A program made the translations under genes and the position numbers. Below the pieces are notes generated by a model that saw only the letters and a list, made by a program, of their open reading frames with translations, was not told where the DNA came from and did no database searches. From Planctomycetota bacterium (GTDB lineage Bacteria > Planctomycetota > Phycisphaerae > UBA1845 > PWPN01), in contig CP070790.1 of NCBI GenBank assembly GCA_020346805.1, positions 3,559,628-3,569,532 of the forward strand: 9,905 nucleotides of DNA, read 5' to 3'. This document shows positions 6,220 through 9,905 of the stretch, in pieces. Positions within the stretch are counted from its first letter, which is position 1, and each line of letters starts with the position of its first letter.

Positions 6220-7215
6220 TCATGCATTGTGTGCCGTCGCCACAATGGCCTTCAAGTTTTCCGCCGGTACCGCCTCCGGATCGAACGTGCACCCGGGAGT
6301 AATAATGATCGGCCTATCCTTGGCCTGTCGCAAGGCGTCCCGTACCTCGTCGGCACAATCCTCCGGCGTGCCTTCAGGCATGGTTTTGAGATTGTCCACC
6401 CCACCAGCAATGGCTATCTCTTTCTTTGCCCGATCGCGGGCATAAGCGATACTCGGCCCCGCCGCCCGATCGGCCCAATTGATAACCTTGACCGGATATT
6501 CGGCAAAGACGCGGAAATTCTGCGGTTTGCCGCATATATGCAGGAAGTTAAACGGTGCATCTTTTACCGCATTAATAATCTTGAGATCCGCCGGTTTCAC
6601 GATCTCATTATAAGTATTAGGCCCATTGGCCGGCCGATTAACCCAATCATCGCGTACCGACAAAAAGATGCCCTTGGCGCCGGCCTCGATACACAACCGT
6701 GCAAAATCGGCCAGAGTCTCGGCCAAGGCGTCGACGGCAGCCTTGACCGCTGCCCGATCCTCTTTAAGTAAAGCGCTGATCCTGTCGTCCCGCTCATCCT
6801 CACCGACCAGCTTGGGAGGCCCGTGCTTGCGGTTTTCCGGCACCACCAGCTTGCGAAGTACGGCCCAGGGATTAAAGATAGTAGTACAAGTCAGAATCTC
6901 GTTACCCAACCTCTCGCTCAATCTTCGCAGCACCTCCAACTGGGCGGCCAATTCCCCGGTATTCCCCGGCCTCGGCTTTACCTTCTTGAGATCCATAGTC
7001 GACTCGATAACACCGATATCCTCCCGCGGATACTCGTGGTCGTTCATCACCTTGACAAAATCCAGATCGTAGGCTTCCAGATGCTTGAGGTGGGCCTCAA
7101 CCGCCGCCTGCCCCGTGGCCTGGGCCGGCGAAAAGTGATACCAGAAGCTCACCGGTGGCCGATCGGGCTGCTGGCCCGCAAGTACCGTCTCCAAGCGTTC
7201 TCGTTTGGTCATCAT
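6220..7215 (-). CDS. Uroporphyrinogen decarboxylase-superfamily protein, MtaA/CmuA-like methyltransferase type
   Basis: The 331-residue protein has the URO-D fold pattern: MTKRERLETVLAGQQPDRPPV at the start, GAKGIFLSV in mid-barrel, and AIAGGVDN with ITPGCTFDPEAVP at the end. It lacks HemE's N-terminal Arg-Gln-Ala-Gly-Arg substrate motif. Instead it has HICG (His226, Cys228) and a later Cys309 in PGCTFD, the His-x-Cys...Cys zinc set of the corrinoid methyltransferases MtaA, MtbA and CmuA, which activates a thiol to accept a methyl group. Methyl transfer is therefore more likely than heme synthesis, but donor and acceptor are unknown and no corrinoid protein gene is in the window. The start is the ATG at 7215, with another ATG right behind it. 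A TTG at 7251 would add 12 residues not seen at the usual family N-terminus. Neither start has a clear ribosome binding site. The gene lies 167 bases upstream of ndk on the same strand and diverges from the next gene. Confidence 0.85.
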   Translation of the reverse strand: MMTKRERLETVLAGQQPDRPPVSFWYHFSPAQATGQAAVEAHLKHLEAYDLDFVKVMNDHEYPREDIGVIESTMDLKKVKPRPGNTGELAAQLEVLRRLSERLGNEILTCTTIFNPWAVLRKLVVPENRKHGPPKLVGEDERDDRISALLKEDRAAVKAAVDALAETLADFARLCIEAGAKGIFLSVRDDWVNRPANGPNTYNEIVKPADLKIINAVKDAPFNFLHICGKPQNFRVFAEYPVKVINWADRAAGPSIAYARDRAKKEIAIAGGVDNLKTMPEGTPEDCADEVRDALRQAKDRPIIITPGCTFDPEAVPAENLKAIVATAHNA

Positions 7216-7424
7216 GGCTGCAAATGTAGACCAGAGCGGGATTTCGGTCAAGTCGATATTGAGTTTGACCCGCTAAAGAGGTAGAATAAATATGGGGTTT
7301 CGGGGAAGCGCAGATTTGTCAACGGCTCCAATGCAAACCGTTGCTGAACTTTTTATCCCCGAATCGTGTAAGTACGTATGGGAAAGACAATAGACGCGAT
7401 AATTTAGCAGTGGGGAAGCCTGCC

Positions 7425-9800
7425 ATGATAAAAACGCGTCATATATTTCTGGGATTGACTGCAATCCTGACGATACTGACCGTGCAATTGCAGGGAGCCC
7501 ATTTGCGCGGACAAGTCGTCCACGTGGGATTTCCCGCCGGCGGACTGGATCCCAATACCGTAGGATCGGATCACTACCGACTGGGCCACTGGACGCCGAT
7601 CCTGGTAGAGCTCACAAACCAGGATGGGGATCTGTTCACAGGATGGATTGAAGTCCGTCAAACCGATCGTGACGGCGACCAAATAGTAGCCCAACGGAAC
7701 GTAGTTGTCCGTGAAACGCGACGTTACTACCTATATATACCGGCCGGCAAATTTGGAGATCGGAATAAATTCTCCGTCCATGTGTTCAATGAAAATGGCA
7801 CATTAGCCCCTTTATACGACAACCAAAATAATAAAACCAAGGCCCTGATCCCCTCTAAAATAATCAGTGAGATACCCAGCGAAACAATTGTCATCCTTGA
7901 TATTTCCGAACCGCCAGTGAATCAGTTGCGCGAACTGACCGGAAACGAGCAACTGGTTCGGCCACTGCTGGTGGCCCGGATTTCTCCCAAGGATTTGCCC
8001 GACAATGCAGCCGGTCTGGATTTAGCCGACATAATCGTCTGGGATGCTGCCAACCCACTTGATATCGATTTGCATCAGCAGCAAGCAGTTATCGAATGGA
8101 CCAGAAACGGCGGTACCCTTCTGGTGGGGGTGAGTAAAAACTGGGAAATGGTCGGCAAGAGCAAGCTGGGCAATATTCTGCCGGCCAAGCTGAAGGGAGC
8201 AGAAAGCACACAAAAGGTTCGCGAGTTGGCCAAATCGCTGTTTGGCTATACCGATACGGATTTTGATCCCCCGGAACTCGAACTGCCCCTGCCCTACTGC
8301 CCGGTTACCCAAGAGACACTTGCCCCCGATGCCGTAGTCATAGTACCGGCAGAACCCAAATCGTCGGATCGGTTGTTTGTTACCAGCCGTCCCTGCGGCC
8401 GGGGCCGGGTGATTCTGGCAGCTGCCGAACTGGGTGATTTGTTTAAACACGGAACAACAATTCAACAATTCCTGCACCAGATACTAAGCATCCGAATCCA
8501 AAGAAAATCCCAGGAAGAAAGCTACCGGGGCCTGAATTTGCTGACAGACTTATTTACCTCTACTATTGACAATTTCATCGGATTTCAGGTATTAGCGGGG
8601 GCCTATCTTTTATTCGCATTCCTTTTCGTCAGCGTCTACATTCTAGCGGCTACCGCAGGCAACTGGACATGGCTCAAGCGCAAGAACATGATTCAACACA
8701 ACTGGTTGGCCTTTACTTTGGTAGCGATACTGGCCAGCGGTTTTTCTCTGGTTGCAGTACGATCCATCCGCGGATATGGTTACAAGGTTCAGGAACTAAC
8801 CATCGTCGACGGCAAGGCTGGCTCATTCGATGCATCGGCCAGATGTTATTTCGGCCTGAAGACCGGGGCACATACCTCACTGGACCTTTGTGTCCCCGCC
8901 GATTGGAGTCAACCCGACGAATCTGCGGGACTTGCGGCCAACCTTCGCCCCCTGCCGCCGATCCCATCGAGATCTGAAACCAGCATATATGCCACCGGAA
9001 AACAATATCAGTCGGCGGCAGCCCAGGGTAAACTGCTTACTGTACCCCTAAGAGCTACCCTTAAACAGTTTGAAGCCCAATGGCGCGGCCAAATGAATTA
9101 CCGGCTCAACGCCGCGCTGAGACGGGTATCCGGAGACGACCCATACTTGCACCAAACCAGTTGGATCAGAAACAGTCTCAATATCGATCTTAAAGACTGC
9201 TACCTGCTGGTACCAGCACCAAGCATCAAAGGAAATGATCCAACCCGTTCCATGCAGATATATGTCTACCCCATAGGAGATTTGGCCAACGGTGAAAAAT
9301 TGGAAATAAAGACACTCCACGACCAAAAAACTTTAGAACAACAAAAAGGTAAAATTCCCAACATGTCGGGTCTCACGGATACAGGCGATTCATCAGCAGA
9401 GGATTCGAAATGGGAACCTCCGACATTGAGTGTTATCCATGACAAATGGCTGGAAAAATTGGGTATTCGAACCGACATTCGTTCTCGACCAAAGGATGAT
9501 CTAATTAAAATCCTAACCAATAAACCCGATAGCGCCTTACTACTGCTGACCACCTTTGACGACGTTGATCAATGGCAAATTAAACAAAAAGGACAAGAAA
9601 TTGGACGGTCACAGGGCCAAAGACTGGACCGCTCTTCAGTATTAACCAAAGATACGGCATTATTCGTGGGTTTTAGTGAAGATCCCGGTCCGGCCAGGCT
9701 GTGTCGGCGAAAACCGGGAACTTCAACAGGAAGCTGGAAGGCTATCCAACCCAGCGAGTCTCATATAATGTATAGAATAAAAATACCGATAGCAAAATAG
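7425..9800 (+). CDS. Large envelope protein of unknown function, two central membrane helices
   Basis: I cannot name the family with certainty. The 791-residue protein begins with a signal sequence or anchor (about 6-22). An exported region of some 360 residues follows. It starts with a beta-sandwich-like part (HWTPILVELTNQDGDLFTGWIEV). A Rossmann-type segment comes next (ADIIVWDAANPLDIDLHQQQAVIEWTRNGGTLLVG), resembling the glutamine-amidotransferase-like domains found in bacterial DUF4350 and aerotolerance-type membrane proteins. Two membrane helices lie at about 384-410 and 426-449. The short loop between them carries Lys-Arg-Lys and so should face the cytoplasm. The last 340 residues are then exported again and end in beta-rich sequence. 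The start is the ATG at 7425, with GGGGAAG just upstream, directly before the signal sequence; a TTG at 7341 would put 28 polar residues in front of it. No gene follows inside the window. A structural or assembly role in the cell envelope is inference from topology only. Confidence 0.75.
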   Translation: MIKTRHIFLGLTAILTILTVQLQGAHLRGQVVHVGFPAGGLDPNTVGSDHYRLGHWTPILVELTNQDGDLFTGWIEVRQTDRDGDQIVAQRNVVVRETRRYYLYIPAGKFGDRNKFSVHVFNENGTLAPLYDNQNNKTKALIPSKIISEIPSETIVILDISEPPVNQLRELTGNEQLVRPLLVARISPKDLPDNAAGLDLADIIVWDAANPLDIDLHQQQAVIEWTRNGGTLLVGVSKNWEMVGKSKLGNILPAKLKGAESTQKVRELAKSLFGYTDTDFDPPELELPLPYCPVTQETLAPDAVVIVPAEPKSSDRLFVTSRPCGRGRVILAAAELGDLFKHGTTIQQFLHQILSIRIQRKSQEESYRGLNLLTDLFTSTIDNFIGFQVLAGAYLLFAFLFVSVYILAATAGNWTWLKRKNMIQHNWLAFTLVAILASGFSLVAVRSIRGYGYKVQELTIVDGKAGSFDASARCYFGLKTGAHTSLDLCVPADWSQPDESAGLAANLRPLPPIPSRSETSIYATGKQYQSAAAQGKLLTVPLRATLKQFEAQWRGQMNYRLNAALRRVSGDDPYLHQTSWIRNSLNIDLKDCYLLVPAPSIKGNDPTRSMQIYVYPIGDLANGEKLEIKTLHDQKTLEQQKGKIPNMSGLTDTGDSSAEDSKWEPPTLSVIHDKWLEKLGIRTDIRSRPKDDLIKILTNKPDSALLLLTTFDDVDQWQIKQKGQEIGRSQGQRLDRSSVLTKDTALFVGFSEDPGPARLCRRKPGTSTGSWKAIQPSESHIMYRIKIPIAK

Positions 9801-9804
9801 CTTT

Positions 9805-9905
9805 ACCACAGAGGCTTTTGAAACACAGAGATGAAAAAAGAATGTTATTAAACGAAGATACTACTAAGAATCCTATAAATAATTACCTCTGCGACTCTGT
9901 GTCTC
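9805..9905. repeat. Partial CACAGAG/CTCTGTG inverted-repeat element, cut by the window end
   Basis: Two related left copies, ACCACAGAGGC (9805-9815) and AACACAGAGAT (9822-9832), face right copies CCTCTG (9886-9891) and CTCTGTGT (9895-9902). ACACAGAG (9823-9830) and CTCTGTGT are exact inverted copies. The core between them is AT-rich and has no gene. Elements of the type ACCACAGAG...CTCTGTG are a known recurrent intergenic motif in many environmental bacterial genomes. The outer right arm would lie just past the window end. It may also act as the transcript end for the upstream gene. Confidence 0.6.

Noticed and set aside
6118..6771. 217-codon plus-strand open frame opposite the URO-D gene
   Set aside because: It is antisense to a gene with clear family motifs; its own translation has no recognisable pattern.
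7287..7322. Perfect TTGACA on the minus strand upstream of the URO-D gene
   Set aside because: No -10 box lies 16-18 bases away; the nearest AT-rich hexamer (TATTTA) is 24 bases away.

Overview
The window reads as a chromosomal stretch of a bacterium with moderate G+C. The style of the proteins suggests the Planctomycetes, possibly Phycisphaerae: an ECF sigma factor with a zinc-finger anti-sigma factor, an exported protein of secretin N-domain repeats, a URO-D-like protein, and a large two-helix envelope protein. This placement is inferred from family style, not from a marker gene. No rRNA, tRNA, CRISPR array, transposase or phage gene was seen.

Layout. (1) 128-2947 (+) encodes pyruvate phosphate dikinase with a very lysine-rich C-terminal tail, closed by a strong intrinsic terminator at 2971-3008. 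(2) 3120-5516 (+) is a compact three-gene unit: ECF sigma factor, membrane zinc-finger anti-sigma factor, and an exported protein with three secretin-N-like repeats. The genes overlap by 4 and 23 bases, so they are probably co-transcribed and translationally coupled. (3) 5579-6052 (-) is nucleoside diphosphate kinase. It ends at a TAA exactly where the family normally has a conserved Tyr. The frame continues for 18 plausible codons to a second TAA that sits next to a terminator. (4) 6220-7215 (-) is a URO-D superfamily protein with the HxCG...C zinc pattern of corrinoid-linked methyltransferases rather than HemE. (5) 7425-9800 (+) is a large envelope protein of unknown function, divergent from the URO-D gene. 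(6) The last 100 bases carry part of a CACAGAG/CTCTGTG inverted-repeat element cut by the window end.

How the genes fit together. PPDK interconverts pyruvate and PEP, NDK balances nucleoside triphosphates, and the URO-D protein probably handles a methyl group on a corrinoid or thiol. These look like independent housekeeping or metabolic units. The ECF unit is the one obvious regulatory system: an envelope signal would release the sigma factor from its membrane-bound inhibitor, and the third gene supplies a periplasmic partner or output. The observations most worth a second look are the in-frame stop in ndk, the lysine-rich PPDK tail, the ECF/anti-sigma/secretin-repeat cassette with a run of ten C in its third gene, and the terminal repeat.
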